From Caldalkalibacillus mannanilyticus JCM 10596 (GTDB lineage: Bacteria; Bacillota; Bacilli; Caldalkalibacillales; JCM-10596), in NCBI RefSeq assembly GCF_000615945.1, contig NZ_BAMO01000001.1, positions 62,001 to 126,000 of the forward strand: a stretch of DNA of 64,000 bases, given 5' to 3'. How positions within the stretch are numbered: the stretch's first letter is position 1; each line of letters opens with the position of its first letter. Positions 25,659 to 37,846 of the stretch are shown piece by piece. A program made the translations under genes and the position numbers. The notes below the pieces were generated by a model. It was given only the letters and a program-made list of their open reading frames with translations, was not told the DNA's origin and did no database searches.

Positions 25659-28034
25659 ATGCGGGAATGGGTACATAAGTATAAAGGAAAGCTTACGTTG
25701 ATGTTATGTCTAATCTGTATGCTCTGGTTAAGTATCATACCACAGCAAACACAGGCGAATGGAAGTGTTCTCTTAGAAGTTCAAACAGGTATGGAAGGAG
25801 AGTATAAGCCAGGCTATTGGACGCCTGTCGAAGTTATCGTCAAAAACAACTCAGGAAAGGATATTGATGGATATCTCTCTATTCAACTTGAGGACGACTA
25901 TACGGCTCCAGTGGAGGTTGCAGCAGGAGCCACGAAAAAAGTAGATATGGTAATCCCAAGCCAACATATTTATGCGAATTCGGAAGTGATATTATTTGAA
26001 GGAAAAAAAGAGCTTGCCTCTCAAAAAGTCGACGGAAAAGGATTAGCAGGAGATACTTTTTTAGTTGCGGTTCTAGCCAATGATAAGAATACGGGAAATT
26101 TCTTTGGAAGTATGCCAAAAAATCTATTCCCTAGACCTACACGATTGGTTCATTTGGATGCAGAGGATATTCCTTCTTTCGCTCTGCCATTTCAAGGGGT
26201 AGATATGCTAATTATCAATGATTATCCGATCGATCAATTATCTCAGGAGCAAATAGATGCGCTCAAAGAGTGGACCTCAACAGGAGGAACAATTCTTTTT
26301 TCTGGCGGAAGTCAAATTGAAAAAGCATCTCAGCTGCTTCAAGAGTTAAGTACAATAGAAATTGAATCGATCACGAAGGTAGCAGCTCTCGAAAGTTTGT
26401 CAGCAAGTGGGAAGGAGCTTGTTCTTTCTCAGCCGTTAGCTGTAAGTATAGCGAAGCATGAAAAAGGGGAGGTTCTGTTACAAGAAAATGAAATCCCTCT
26501 TTTCATTGCAGAAAAGGTTGGAAATGGTGTTGTTGTTTATGCAGCTTATGACCTAGCTATGGAGCCTTTAGCGAGCTGGTCAGGAAATGGTGAATGGTGG
26601 GCAAAGCTATTATCTCGGGTGATTCAAGAGCATACATCACAGTGGAAATCTAGTCAATCAGACTCTTATTGGGAATTGCAAAGAACAGCAGAAAGAATTC
26701 CTAGTCTAACTTTACCGAATCCAAGTACACTAGCGATTATTTTCGGATTATACATACTTGTAGTAGGGCCGATTATGTATTTTGTTTTGAAAATATTAAA
26801 TAGAAGAGATTGGGCTTGGTTTGTTGTTCCTTTGTGTGCGGTTATGCTCAGTATTGGTATCTTTGTTTTTGGTAGTATAGAACGAACCAACCAAATTTTG
26901 ACTCATAATGTTAATTATGTTGACCTAAATCAACAAGGGGAGGGTCAACTTACGGGTGTGTCTGCTATTTTTGTACCTACAGGCGGAGATTACAAGCTTC
27001 ATTTCGCTGATGGTAGTATTGTATCGCCTTATCCAGATGGGAGAAGGCATCGAAATGACTATCAAAAAACAAAAACGACCCTTACTCAACACTATTCAGA
27101 TATGACATTTGAAAATGTAGAGTTTTGGTCCATGAGAAAAATCAATGTACGCAAGCATCTTCCTAGTATAGGAAAGATAGAGTCGAATCTAGCTTTTCAA
27201 GATGGGAAACTGAAAGGAACGATTACGAACCAAACGAGCTACAGCTTACGTGATGTAAAAATATTAAGTGGACAGTACATTCAGGAAATCCCTCAATTAG
27301 AAGTGGGAGAAACGGTTGAAGTGGAAGTCAATTACAATACAAATCCGACTATATTCTCACATGGCGGTGGCTACCCTACTCATTTACTGTTTCCTCAGGT
27401 GCCAGGTCAACCTAGTATTGAAACACGAGAAAGTATGATGGTCGGAGTGCTTAATCAACAGTATTACAACTCAAGAAATGCTATGGGCTTGAATCGTCAG
27501 GCATTCATGGTTCCTGTTACTTTAATAGGCTGGACAGAGGAGCCAATGATCGATTTTACAGTTGAAGGTCAGAATCCCAAGGCAGATCATATTACTCTGA
27601 TTAAAACGGATTTAGAGGTAAGACCTTCCACTGATGGAACTGTATTTTTCCCAGCAGGAACCTTTTATGCGAATCAAAGCTCTTCCACAGCCGAAATGAT
27701 GTATCAGGAGGATGGTTATGAAGTAGGAAGAGGAGACGTTGACTTTGATTTCCATATAAATAACCAGCCATATAAAATAGAAGTAGAAAAAATTCAACTG
27801 TATTCTTGGTCTAATGTTGGGAAGCAGTTCGAAAAGAAAGTCTATAATTGGGAAAAAGAAGAATTTGAACCTTATGAAAGTGTGTTTGAAAATAATAAAT
27901 TAACCGGAGATAAACTGAAAACCTATCTGTCGGAAGATGGCATATTGAGAATACAATTTATTCAGAACGAGGATGGCTTGTTCCATCTTGGACATCCAGC
28001 CATTAGTGTGGAAGGCAAGGTGACAGAACAATGA
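25659..28034 (+). CDS. Large exported membrane protein heading the MoxR/VWA/ABC operon
   Basis: 791 residues from the ATG at 25659 (GGAGG upstream). A cleavable signal region (LTLMLCLICMLWLSIIPQQTQA) is followed by a beta-rich extracellular part, then a Rossmann-like segment MLIINDYPIDQLSQEQIDAL and WTSTGGTILFSGGS resembling the glutamine-amidotransferase-like fold seen in other large membrane proteins of such operons. Two transmembrane helices lie at about 348-370 and 382-400, and a long beta-rich domain (GTITNQTSYSLRDVKI) follows outside. No catalytic residues are recognised. It overlaps the next gene by four bases, so it belongs to the ABC transporter set. Confidence 0.8.
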   Translation: MREWVHKYKGKLTLMLCLICMLWLSIIPQQTQANGSVLLEVQTGMEGEYKPGYWTPVEVIVKNNSGKDIDGYLSIQLEDDYTAPVEVAAGATKKVDMVIPSQHIYANSEVILFEGKKELASQKVDGKGLAGDTFLVAVLANDKNTGNFFGSMPKNLFPRPTRLVHLDAEDIPSFALPFQGVDMLIINDYPIDQLSQEQIDALKEWTSTGGTILFSGGSQIEKASQLLQELSTIEIESITKVAALESLSASGKELVLSQPLAVSIAKHEKGEVLLQENEIPLFIAEKVGNGVVVYAAYDLAMEPLASWSGNGEWWAKLLSRVIQEHTSQWKSSQSDSYWELQRTAERIPSLTLPNPSTLAIIFGLYILVVGPIMYFVLKILNRRDWAWFVVPLCAVMLSIGIFVFGSIERTNQILTHNVNYVDLNQQGEGQLTGVSAIFVPTGGDYKLHFADGSIVSPYPDGRRHRNDYQKTKTTLTQHYSDMTFENVEFWSMRKINVRKHLPSIGKIESNLAFQDGKLKGTITNQTSYSLRDVKILSGQYIQEIPQLEVGETVEVEVNYNTNPTIFSHGGGYPTHLLFPQVPGQPSIETRESMMVGVLNQQYYNSRNAMGLNRQAFMVPVTLIGWTEEPMIDFTVEGQNPKADHITLIKTDLEVRPSTDGTVFFPAGTFYANQSSSTAEMMYQEDGYEVGRGDVDFDFHINNQPYKIEVEKIQLYSWSNVGKQFEKKVYNWEKEEFEPYESVFENNKLTGDKLKTYLSEDGILRIQFIQNEDGLFHLGHPAISVEGKVTEQ

Positions 28035-28958
28035 TTAAAATCGAACAGTTAACCAAACATTACGGTAAGATGAATGCTCTGAAAGGCATTACTTTTGAGA
28101 TAGAGCAAGGGACAGTCTTTGGTTTTGTTGGACCAAATGGGGCTGGAAAATCCACAACCATGTCTATATTGGCAACCCTTCTAGAGCCTTCTAGTGGTCA
28201 TGCTTATGTCGGAGGCTACGAGGTGATGAGCCATCCAGCTAAAGTGCGTGAATTAATTGGTTATATGCCAGACTTCTTTGGGGTCTATGATCGATTAACG
28301 GCGTATGAGTATCTTGATTTCTATGGTGCTTGTTATCATTTATCTGTAGCTAAGAGAAAAGAGATGATTCCAAAACTATTAGAAATTGGTGAATCTATCA
28401 CACAAGATAGATGCCGATGTGGATCACTTAAGTAGAGGGATGAAACAACGCCTTGGTTTAGCTCGCTGCTTGGTGCATGATCCAGAGGTTCTTATTCTAG
28501 ATGAACCTGCTTCTGGTTTAGACCCACGGGCTCGAATTGAATTAAGAGATATATTAAAAGAATTACGCAATATGGGCAAAACCATCATTATTAGCTCGCA
28601 TATCTTACCTGAATTAGCTGAGATGTGCGATCAAATTGGAATTATTGAAGCTGGAGAAATGGTAGCGATTGGGCGTGTTGATGAAATTTACAGTCGAATG
28701 AAAGAACAAAGAGTGTTAAAAATTCGCCTACTCGATCGTAAAGAAGAGGCAATGAGAGTATTAAAAGAGAATCCGCTCATTTCTTTTGTTGAAGAAGAAC
28801 AGTACTGGCTTACGGCTGGTTTTACTGGAACTGATGAAGAACAACGACTGCTATTACAGTATTTGATGGATCGATCCTTTCCTATTGTTGCCTTTAATGA
28901 AGCGGAAGGAAATTTAGAAGAAATCTTTTTAGAGATTACGAAAGGAGTAGGAACATGA
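28031..28958 (+). pseudogene. ABC transporter ATP-binding protein, interrupted by one frameshift
   Basis: ABC ATPase of the ABC-2/bacitracin type. Walker A GPNGAGKST, a Q-loop region around LIGYMPDFFGVYD, signature LSRGMKQRLGLARCL, Walker B VLILDEPASGLDPRA and H-loop IIISSHIL. The frame changes at 28388: removing one G from ATTGGTGAA gives LLEIVNLSHKIDADVDHLSRGM, which is the expected text. Repaired length about 309 residues. ATGA overlaps with both neighbours show tight coupling to the large membrane protein and the permease. One of only two apparent insertions in the window. Confidence 0.9.
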
Positions 28959-29812
28959 TCGGAAATAACCCTATTTTAAATAAAGAATTGCGCTTGCGTA
29001 TGCGCTCCAAGCGTTCTCCTTTGGCGATTGCCTTGTATTTGCTGGTGTTAGGATCGATTGTTTTCTCATTCATTTTCTTAGAAATGGGAAACAGTCAATA
29101 TTTTAATCCTGATCATTCAAAAACATTATTTATCACGCTTTCGATTTTACAGTTTACACTCATCAGCTTTGTTACTCCAGGACTTACGGCAGGATTGATT
29201 AGTGGAGAAAGGGAGAGACAGACCTTGCCCATGCTATTGACCACGAATCTAAGTGCAACGGCGATTATTATTGGCAAGTGGTTATCCTCACTAAGCTTTA
29301 TTCTTTTCTTGATCGTTACTACCTTACCTCTATATGGAATTGTTTTGCTGTACGGTGGAATATCGCCTATTGAGATGCTGAAAATTTTTGCTATGTATTT
29401 AGTAAGTATGTTCGCTATTGGGAGTTTTGGATTGATGTTTTCTACTCTATTTAAGCGTTCAGGTGTGGCAACAGTCGTGACATATGGAGTGATTATTTCC
29501 TATACCTTTTTCACTTTTCTTGCTGGAGGTATTTTAACGAATGTGCTATGGCATAGCAGACAAAACACTATTGCAGCCGGACAGAGTTTTCCAATCTGGC
29601 CAGACCTGCTCTTTAGTATCAATCCTTTAGCGGCGATTCTGTATGTGTTTGGAGAGGGCCCTTTAGCGGATCGTTATCATGGTGCACCTTCATCTTTACC
29701 TTTTGATGCGTATTGGATCTTTCTGCTATTTTTTGCTTTGCTGACAGTGATCGCTTTAGTTCTAGCTATTTATTTCTTGAAGCCAGTAAAGCCAAGATTG
29801 TTTAGAAGATAG
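28955..29812 (+). CDS. ABC-2 type permease
   Basis: 285 residues, six hydrophobic segments (about 23-45, 60-80, 103-128, 135-155, 165-190, 250-275). The ABC-2 mark ISGERERQTLPMLLTTNL, between helices 2 and 3, is typical of permeases that couple to the ATPase upstream. Overlaps that gene by four bases. The cargo is unknown; ABC-2 permeases with VWA/MoxR partners are commonly predicted to serve envelope or gliding-type functions. Confidence 0.88.
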   Translation: MIGNNPILNKELRLRMRSKRSPLAIALYLLVLGSIVFSFIFLEMGNSQYFNPDHSKTLFITLSILQFTLISFVTPGLTAGLISGERERQTLPMLLTTNLSATAIIIGKWLSSLSFILFLIVTTLPLYGIVLLYGGISPIEMLKIFAMYLVSMFAIGSFGLMFSTLFKRSGVATVVTYGVIISYTFFTFLAGGILTNVLWHSRQNTIAAGQSFPIWPDLLFSINPLAAILYVFGEGPLADRYHGAPSSLPFDAYWIFLLFFALLTVIALVLAIYFLKPVKPRLFRR

Positions 29813-29823
29813 GGGGCCCTCCT

Positions 29824-31236
<1,413 letters not shown>

Positions 31237-31255
31237 AAAAAGAGGAGAAAAGAAG

Positions 31256-32245
31256 ATGTCAGAAGCGAAAATAGAGTTGGAGAAATATCAACAGATCATT
31301 AACAGCATTAAACATGAGATGGAAAAGCGAATTGTTGGACAGAAGGAAGTCATAGAACAAATTTTGTGGGCGATTTGTAGCGGAGGACATGTCTTATTAG
31401 AGGGAGTGCCTGGTCTGGGAAAGACCCTCATGGTCCATGCGCTAGCACAAACGATGGAGATGTCCTTTCAACGTATACAGTTTACTCCTGATCTCATGCC
31501 AGCAGATATCTTAGGTACAAATATTTTACAAATAAGTGATGAAGGCAAGCAACGCTTTCAATTCCAGTATGGTCCTATTTTTGCCCATGTTGTTTTGGCG
31601 GATGAGATCAATCGTGCCACACCCAAAACACAAAGTGCCTTACTAGAAGCCATGCAGGAACGCACTGTGACTGCTGGGGGAGAAACGCGTCCCTTACCTG
31701 CTCCATTTTTTGTTTTAGCGACACAGAATCCATTGGAGCAAGAAGGGACATATCCACTTCCAGAGGCTCAATTGGATCGTTTTATCTTGAAAGTTCATGT
31801 TCCATTTCCCACTGTCGAGGAGTTGAAACAAATCGTTCAGTTGACCGAATCGGCAAGTAGCACAAATACGATTTCTCCTGTCGCAGAAGGAGCGATACTA
31901 CAGGAAATAAAACAAGTAGTGAAGGAACTGCTTGTCGCTGAGCCTGTTTTAGATTACGCGGTGAAGCTCTTAATGGCAACTCATCCTGAACAATCGCAGG
32001 TATCCGAGGTGGTGCAATATGTGAAAGCGGGTGCAGGTCCCCGTGGTTTACAGGCAATGATCGCAACAGCCAAGATTCGAGCCTTTCTGCATGGACGGTA
32101 TAATGTATCGTTTGCAGATATAGAAGCGGTTGCCTTTCCTACGCTACGCCATCGTATCTTCTTAAATTTCGAAGGTGAAGCAACAGGAGTGAAAACAGAT
32201 CAGATCATTCAAAAAATAATAGATTCACTGGAGAATGAAAAATGA
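31256..32245 (+). CDS. MoxR-family AAA+ ATPase
   Basis: 329 residues. Walker A EGVPGLGKT (near 49-57), Walker B VVLADEINRATPKTQ, sensor 1 FFVLATQNPLEQEGTYPLPEAQLDRF, and the arginine-rich lid VKAGAGPRGLQAMI. Chaperone-like ATPase that usually works with the VWA proteins encoded next to it to insert metal or remodel complexes. ATG at 31256 follows AGAGGAG; the stop overlaps the DUF58 start (ATGA). Confidence 0.95.
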   Translation: MSEAKIELEKYQQIINSIKHEMEKRIVGQKEVIEQILWAICSGGHVLLEGVPGLGKTLMVHALAQTMEMSFQRIQFTPDLMPADILGTNILQISDEGKQRFQFQYGPIFAHVVLADEINRATPKTQSALLEAMQERTVTAGGETRPLPAPFFVLATQNPLEQEGTYPLPEAQLDRFILKVHVPFPTVEELKQIVQLTESASSTNTISPVAEGAILQEIKQVVKELLVAEPVLDYAVKLLMATHPEQSQVSEVVQYVKAGAGPRGLQAMIATAKIRAFLHGRYNVSFADIEAVAFPTLRHRIFLNFEGEATGVKTDQIIQKIIDSLENEK

Positions 32246-33132
32246 TGCGGGAAGAAGCTGCATGGCTAGATTCTGCTTTTTTACATCGTTTAGATAAACT
32301 GTCGATTACAAGTAAAAAAATGATTCAAGGTTCGTTAATGGGAAAAAGAAAATCGAAGCAAATCGGAACTTCCAATGAATTTTCTGATTATCGTTCGTAT
32401 ACACCAGGAGATGATTTAAGGCATTTGGATTGGAATGCGTATGCGAGGATAGGTAAGCTTTTTCTAAAAACTTTTTTGGATGAACAGCAATGGCCCATTT
32501 CTATTTATATTGACTGTAGCCGTTCGATGAATTATGGAGATCCCTCTAAGTTTCAGAGGGCATTGCAATTGACTGCTGCTTTAGGTTATATCACGTTATC
32601 TCATTTTGACCGATTGTCTGTCTATGCTTTTGATCGTGAGATTGTATCTGCTCTCCCGGCGACAGCAGGAAAAGGAAAGGTACATGCTCTTTTTCGCTTT
32701 CTGCAATCCGTAGATATTGGTTCGGAGGGAGATCTTAACAGTGCGCTGAAAGCAAGAAGCTCACAGGTTTCTCAAGCAGGGATCTCCATTATTATCTCTG
32801 ATTTTTTATTTGAAAAGGGCTATGAAGAAGGAATTCGTTTTTTACAGGCAACCAAACAAGAAGTGACATTGATTCAACTCTTGTCGCGGGAAGAACGAAA
32901 CCCTTTTTATCAGGGAGATATCCAATTCATCGATAGTGAAACGAAGCAAGTGAAGGATGTAACGGTGACTCCCCCATTGCTAAAGTCGTATCTTGGTGCG
33001 GTGAAAGATTATCAGGATCAGCTTCGAGCATTTGCTAGATCCAGAGGAATTTCTTATTTGGAAGTTCATGCAGAAGAAAGTTTGGAAGATATCGTGTTTC
33101 AATTGTTTAAAAAGTCAGGATTGATACGCTAG
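32242..33132 (+). CDS. DUF58 protein with VWA-like fold
   Basis: 296 residues. It has the DUF58 hallmark GTSNEFSDYRSYTPGDDLRHLDWNAYARIGKLFLKTF near 34-70 and a VWA-like MIDAS remnant YIDCSRSMNYGDPSKF. No transmembrane segment is seen. DUF58 proteins are nearly always encoded directly after MoxR and form the central partner in this operon type. ATGA overlap with moxR and 12 bp to the next gene. Confidence 0.93.
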   Translation: MMREEAAWLDSAFLHRLDKLSITSKKMIQGSLMGKRKSKQIGTSNEFSDYRSYTPGDDLRHLDWNAYARIGKLFLKTFLDEQQWPISIYIDCSRSMNYGDPSKFQRALQLTAALGYITLSHFDRLSVYAFDREIVSALPATAGKGKVHALFRFLQSVDIGSEGDLNSALKARSSQVSQAGISIIISDFLFEKGYEEGIRFLQATKQEVTLIQLLSREERNPFYQGDIQFIDSETKQVKDVTVTPPLLKSYLGAVKDYQDQLRAFARSRGISYLEVHAEESLEDIVFQLFKKSGLIR

Positions 33133-33144
33133 GAGAGGTTCATA

Positions 33145-34998
33145 ATGGAGTGGCTTGCTCTGCATAACTTATGGCTATCTGGCATTATACCAGCCATTAT
33201 TGCCATGTATTTATTAAAAAGAAAATATGAGCAAAAGGAAATTTCGAGCACGCTTTTGTGGGAGCAGATTGTACGGAATCAGGATGTCAATCGTCCCTGG
33301 CAGAGGCTACAACGGAATTTGCTGTTGTTTTTGCAGCTTTTGGTCGCTTTCTTGCTAGTGTTGGCAGTCTTAAAACCAGCTTTGCAGACAGAAGGCGGAA
33401 TTGCTAGACATAATATTGTAGTTCTAGATACGTCAGGCAGTATGATGGCTCTGGAGGGGGAACAAACGAGATTTGAACTCGCTAAACAAGAAATCATCGA
33501 TATTGTGAAAAAGAAAGGGAGCAACCAAACCGTGACCTTAATTGAAGTAGGTCATGAACCTGTTTTGCATCTTTCTATGTCTAGTGATTCATCTGAAATT
33601 TTACAAGCGTTGGAGCAGGTCGAGGTGAGACCGGGTAGCGGAGATGAGAGAGCCGCTTTTTCTCTAGCCAAAGCGATTGCTAGCTCTGATCCAGAGAGCG
33701 GTATTATTTGGGTTGGAGATGGGGCGATGAATCCCTTATCAGCTTATCCAGACATGCTTGTTCTTAACGTACCATTTAAGCATGTGCAAGTAGGAGAAAC
33801 GAAAGAAAACATAGCACTTGCTGTTTTCTTAACTCAGGAGAGAGAAGGGAATACGGAAGGGCTTATTCGTTTGGATAACTTAGGAGTGGAAGCTCAAGAG
33901 GGAACTCTAAAGATTTATACGGAGGAGAATTCACTGGTTGAAATGACTTCTTTTTCTGTTCCAGCAGGAGAGAGCTATACCTATCTAATAGAAGCTTTAC
34001 CAGAAGCAAGATCCTATCAGGCTGTCATAGAAGTGGAGGATGCTTTATCAGCTGATAATCAGCTGTGGAGTGTTCCTTTTGTACAGGGCAGAACACAAGC
34101 GGCAGTTGTCGCAGAAGAACCCTCTCATTTTTTGCTTCAATCTCTTAAGCTAGGAGAGCGTCTTGAGCTTGAAATGATGAAAAGTCCGCCAATAGATCAA
34201 CCAGAAAAGGATGTTTGGGTTTTTCAAGGAAGCATGCCCGAAACGTTGCCTGATGGGAATATATTATGGATAGCTCCTCAGGAAAGCACATCATGGCTAG
34301 AAATAGAGGAAACCGTAGAATTTGATGGATTAGGAAAACGAGTGGAGGAGCATCCAATCCTCCAACATGTCGATTGGACAAATGTTCATATTGCTCAAGC
34401 GAGAAAAATCAAACCGGCTGCGGGCATTAAAAGCGTAGTGCAAATAGGAGAGGTAGATTTAGTGCTTGCAGGAGAAATACAAGGAAGAAGGATCGTCATC
34501 TTGAATTTTGACTTGCAACACTCCGATTTTCCCTTACGACCTGCGTTTCCTATCTTTATTCAAAATGTGATTACATGGCTAACACCCATGCAATCCTTGC
34601 CAATAGAGATGGGGTATGCTGGCGAGTGGATTGACCTTCCTTTCTCGGTTGGAGCGGAGCAAAGGTTCTTGATCTTCCCAGATGGAAAAAAGGAGGAGCT
34701 TGTTGTAGAAGGAACGATGAAGCCTTATCAGCTTCCTGAGCAAATGGGATTATTCTTAATCGAAGAGATTCGCTCAAATACGAAGGAGGTTCGTCCTTTT
34801 GTCGTGGGCATGCGTGATAGCCAATCTAGTATTACTCCTCATGAGCTGGTTGTCTATTCAAGTGAACAGGTGAAGGAAGAAGAGAGTGTGGAAAAAACAA
34901 ACTCTCCACTAGAAACCGTACCTATTGCCATCTGGTTTGCCTTGGCAGCCTTGTTGATTTCATTTATAGAATGGGGGGTGTATCATCGTGGCTATTAG
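33145..34998 (+). CDS. BatA-domain / VWA membrane protein 1
   Basis: 617 residues. The BatA-type N-terminus has two helices (about 5-22 and 53-72) flanking the sequence KRKYEQKEISSTLLW. The VWA domain then begins NIVVLDTSGSMMALEGEQTRF with the MIDAS D-T-S-G-S; IIWVGDGAMNPLS gives the later acidic residue. After a beta-rich region, a single helix near the C-terminus (IAIWFALAALLISFIEWGVY) anchors it again. The bulk faces the cytoplasm or outside depending on topology; the family is mostly outside. Overlaps the next gene by 11 bases. Confidence 0.9.
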   Translation: MEWLALHNLWLSGIIPAIIAMYLLKRKYEQKEISSTLLWEQIVRNQDVNRPWQRLQRNLLLFLQLLVAFLLVLAVLKPALQTEGGIARHNIVVLDTSGSMMALEGEQTRFELAKQEIIDIVKKKGSNQTVTLIEVGHEPVLHLSMSSDSSEILQALEQVEVRPGSGDERAAFSLAKAIASSDPESGIIWVGDGAMNPLSAYPDMLVLNVPFKHVQVGETKENIALAVFLTQEREGNTEGLIRLDNLGVEAQEGTLKIYTEENSLVEMTSFSVPAGESYTYLIEALPEARSYQAVIEVEDALSADNQLWSVPFVQGRTQAAVVAEEPSHFLLQSLKLGERLELEMMKSPPIDQPEKDVWVFQGSMPETLPDGNILWIAPQESTSWLEIEETVEFDGLGKRVEEHPILQHVDWTNVHIAQARKIKPAAGIKSVVQIGEVDLVLAGEIQGRRIVILNFDLQHSDFPLRPAFPIFIQNVITWLTPMQSLPIEMGYAGEWIDLPFSVGAEQRFLIFPDGKKEELVVEGTMKPYQLPEQMGLFLIEEIRSNTKEVRPFVVGMRDSQSSITPHELVVYSSEQVKEEESVEKTNSPLETVPIAIWFALAALLISFIEWGVYHRGY

Positions 34999-37833
34999 TT
35001 TTGATTCTCCCTTCTATCTTATCTTATTTGTTCCTGCCTTCTTGCTTATTTTCTTTTGGTGGAAAAAACAAACAAGAGTAAAAGGAAATAAGAGATGGCT
35101 GATTGCTGGTCTAAGAACCTTTTTCTTTCTTCTGCTTATTTGTAGTATTGCTGGAATGAACCTGCTCTTTCCGGTTCAAGGAGAAACGGTTGTGTTTGTC
35201 GTAGATCAATCGGCTTCGATGAAACAGGATTCCAGAATACTTCCTTTTATCAAGGAGTCTGTGGGCCGAAAAAAAGAGAAGGATCGGCATGCTATTATCT
35301 CAGTAGGAGCAGAAGCCCAAATTGAACAGCCTCTTACAGGAAAGAAGGAGGTCACCCCATTTGGAGCATAGTCAATCCTCACGCCACGAATATAGCAGAA
35401 GGTATTCGTATGGCGGCTGCTCTTATTCCGAATCAAGCGAGAGGGAAGATCATTCTTCTGACGGATGGATTAGAAACCAATGGGAATGCACTGGCTGAAA
35501 TTCGTCTGGCACAGGAACGTGGCTTGCGAGTTGAGGCGATGTATTTGGCACAAGATGTTGGTGACGAGGTTTTCATTTCCTCTATCCAGCTTCCTAATCG
35601 GATGATGGTAGGAGATGAATTCCAAGTGAAGCTAGATATTCACAGCACTCTAGCCACTGAAGGGGTTCTTGACTTCTATGAGGGCAACCAGAAGGTAGGA
35701 GAGATTCCTATTCAAATTGCTCCTGGATCGAATCGATATGTTTTTCAGCAAGAAGCCCAGAAGGAAGGCTTCAATCGTTTCCGAGTGGAGCTAAAGACTT
35801 CCCAGGATACGATTTCTCTTAATAATCAGGCTTTCGCCTTTAGTCAGGTTGTGGGCTCTCCAAGTGTGTTAGTGATTGAAGGGACGGAGGGAGCTGGCGG
35901 GAATGTCGTTCGCGCTTTAGAAGCAAGTAACATCAGAGTGGAGGTTAGACCCCCAGCGCTAGTCCCGAAACAATTAGAAGATTTTAAGAACTACCAGAGC
36001 ATCATTCTTGCCAACCTTGATTCCACTCAAATCAAAGTGTCTGATATGAACAGGATACGAGATGCAGTGCATGATTTAGGAGTAGGACTTGTGATGACAG
36101 GTGGAGAGAACAGCTTTGGTTTAGGAGGATGGTTTCAGACTCCGATAGAAGAGGCTCTGCCTGTGACCATGGATTTGCGTGCCAAAGAAGAGATCCCTTC
36201 CTTGGCTCTCGCCTTAGTCATTGATAAATCTGGAAGTATGGCTCCCTATGCCGGGGAAGTGGATAAAATGGCTTTGGCTAGAGAAGGAGCTTTAAGAGCC
36301 ACTGACTTACTTCAGCCCAAAGATCAGGTAGCTGTTGTTGCTTTTGATGGATTTCCATGGGTGGTGGTAGAAAGGCAGTCTGCTGAAAATATCAAAGAGA
36401 TTCAGGAGAAGATTAATGGAATTCAAGCCGATGGAGGTACAGAGATTTTTACTGCCTTGTATGAAGGATATAATCAAATAAAAGATGCGAATACGAAAAG
36501 GAAGCATATTATTTTATTAACAGATGGAGTATCCAATACAAATTTAGATTATGGAGGGTTACTACAGGAGATCACGGGAGAGAATATCACGGTATCTACG
36601 GTAGCCATCGGAAATGATTCAGATACCTTTTTGCTTCAATACATTGCAGAAATGGGACAAGGGCGATACTATTTTTCTAATGATGCGAATAGTATTCCGC
36701 AGATTTTTAGTAAAGAAACCGCGTTAGCCAGCAGAAGCTTTATCGTGGATAAGCCGCAGGTTCCTAGTAAATCCTTTATTTCTGATTGGACGGTTCTACG
36801 TCAAGCAATCCCAGAGCTTAATGCGTATGTCGCTACCTCACCCAAACAAACGGCTGAAACCAGCTTGTTCAGTATGGATGATGATCCAATTCTGACAAGA
36901 TGGCAATATGGACTTGGTCGATCTGTAGCATGGACAAGTGATCTGGAAGGAAAATGGACTCCAGATTGGGTAGGCTGGTCCGAATACAATCGCTTATGGA
37001 ACCAAATTGTGACTTGGACGTTCCCGCAGGTGGAGGAAGGAAGATGGAATGTCCAAACTGAGGTGGAAGGAATCAAAGGAAAAGTGATAGTCAACCTTCC
37101 TGTGGGTCACCCCTTACCTCAACAAATGGAGGCGGTCATTCTTCAAGAGAAGCAGGACAACAAGCGAATTGTATTAAAGCCTGTTGCACCAGGACGACTT
37201 GAAGGAGAATTCCTAGCCAGTGAATCAGGAACGTATTTAGTTCAAGTCATGGAAAAAGAAGGAGAGCAGGTGGTTGCTACCCATACGAAAGGGCTTGCTG
37301 TCGCCTATTCATCAGAATATCGATTATTTGAAGGTGGGGAGGCAGCACTAAAGGCGTGGGTTGAAGAAGGAAACGGTTCTTTACTGATCTCACCGCTTGA
37401 AGTCTTTAGTGGTGATCTGCCAAGGAAATGGGAAAATCAGAATGTGAGTGACTGGTTACTCTTTTTCGCTCTATTAATCTGGCCAATAGATATTGCTGTG
37501 CGTAAATTGCAATGGACATCTCAACGAATAGTAGGGTGGATGGAGAAGCTTAAAGAAAGCAGACTGTTGAGGACGATAAGACGTAAGCGAACAAATGCTA
37601 AAGAAGCTTCTCAGCGGAAAAAAGAAGGAAAAGAAGAGAGCAAAAGCACGGTAACAGCTTCTACTCCAACATCTTTTACTACAGGGCTTCAGAGCAAGCA
37701 GAGTAGTCAGGCTGTAAAAGAGAACAGAATCGAAAAAAGAGAGAGCAAGAAAAAAGAGGACAGTAACAATCCAGCTAAGGGAGATTCATTAAATAAATTG
37801 CTAGAGGCAAAAGGACGCAAGAGAAGAAGGTAA
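34988..37833 (+). pseudogene. Large VWA membrane protein 2 with two VWA domains, interrupted by one frameshift
   Basis: About 948 residues if repaired, from GTG at 34988. Two N-terminal helices, a first VWA domain with VVFVVDQSASMKQD, then a glutamine-amidotransferase-like segment (PSVLVIEGTEG, VGLVMTGGENSFGLGGW). A second VWA domain is inserted there with LALVIDKSGSMAPYAG and HIILLTDGVSNTNLD. A transmembrane segment lies near the C-terminus (WLLFFALLIWPIDIAV), then a long Lys/Glu/Ser-rich tail. The frame breaks near 35369 where GCATAG needs one base to read VNPHATNIAEGIRMAAALIP. Probable one-base assembly deletion. Confidence 0.9.
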
Positions 37834-37846
37834 GGAGAAATGAGTT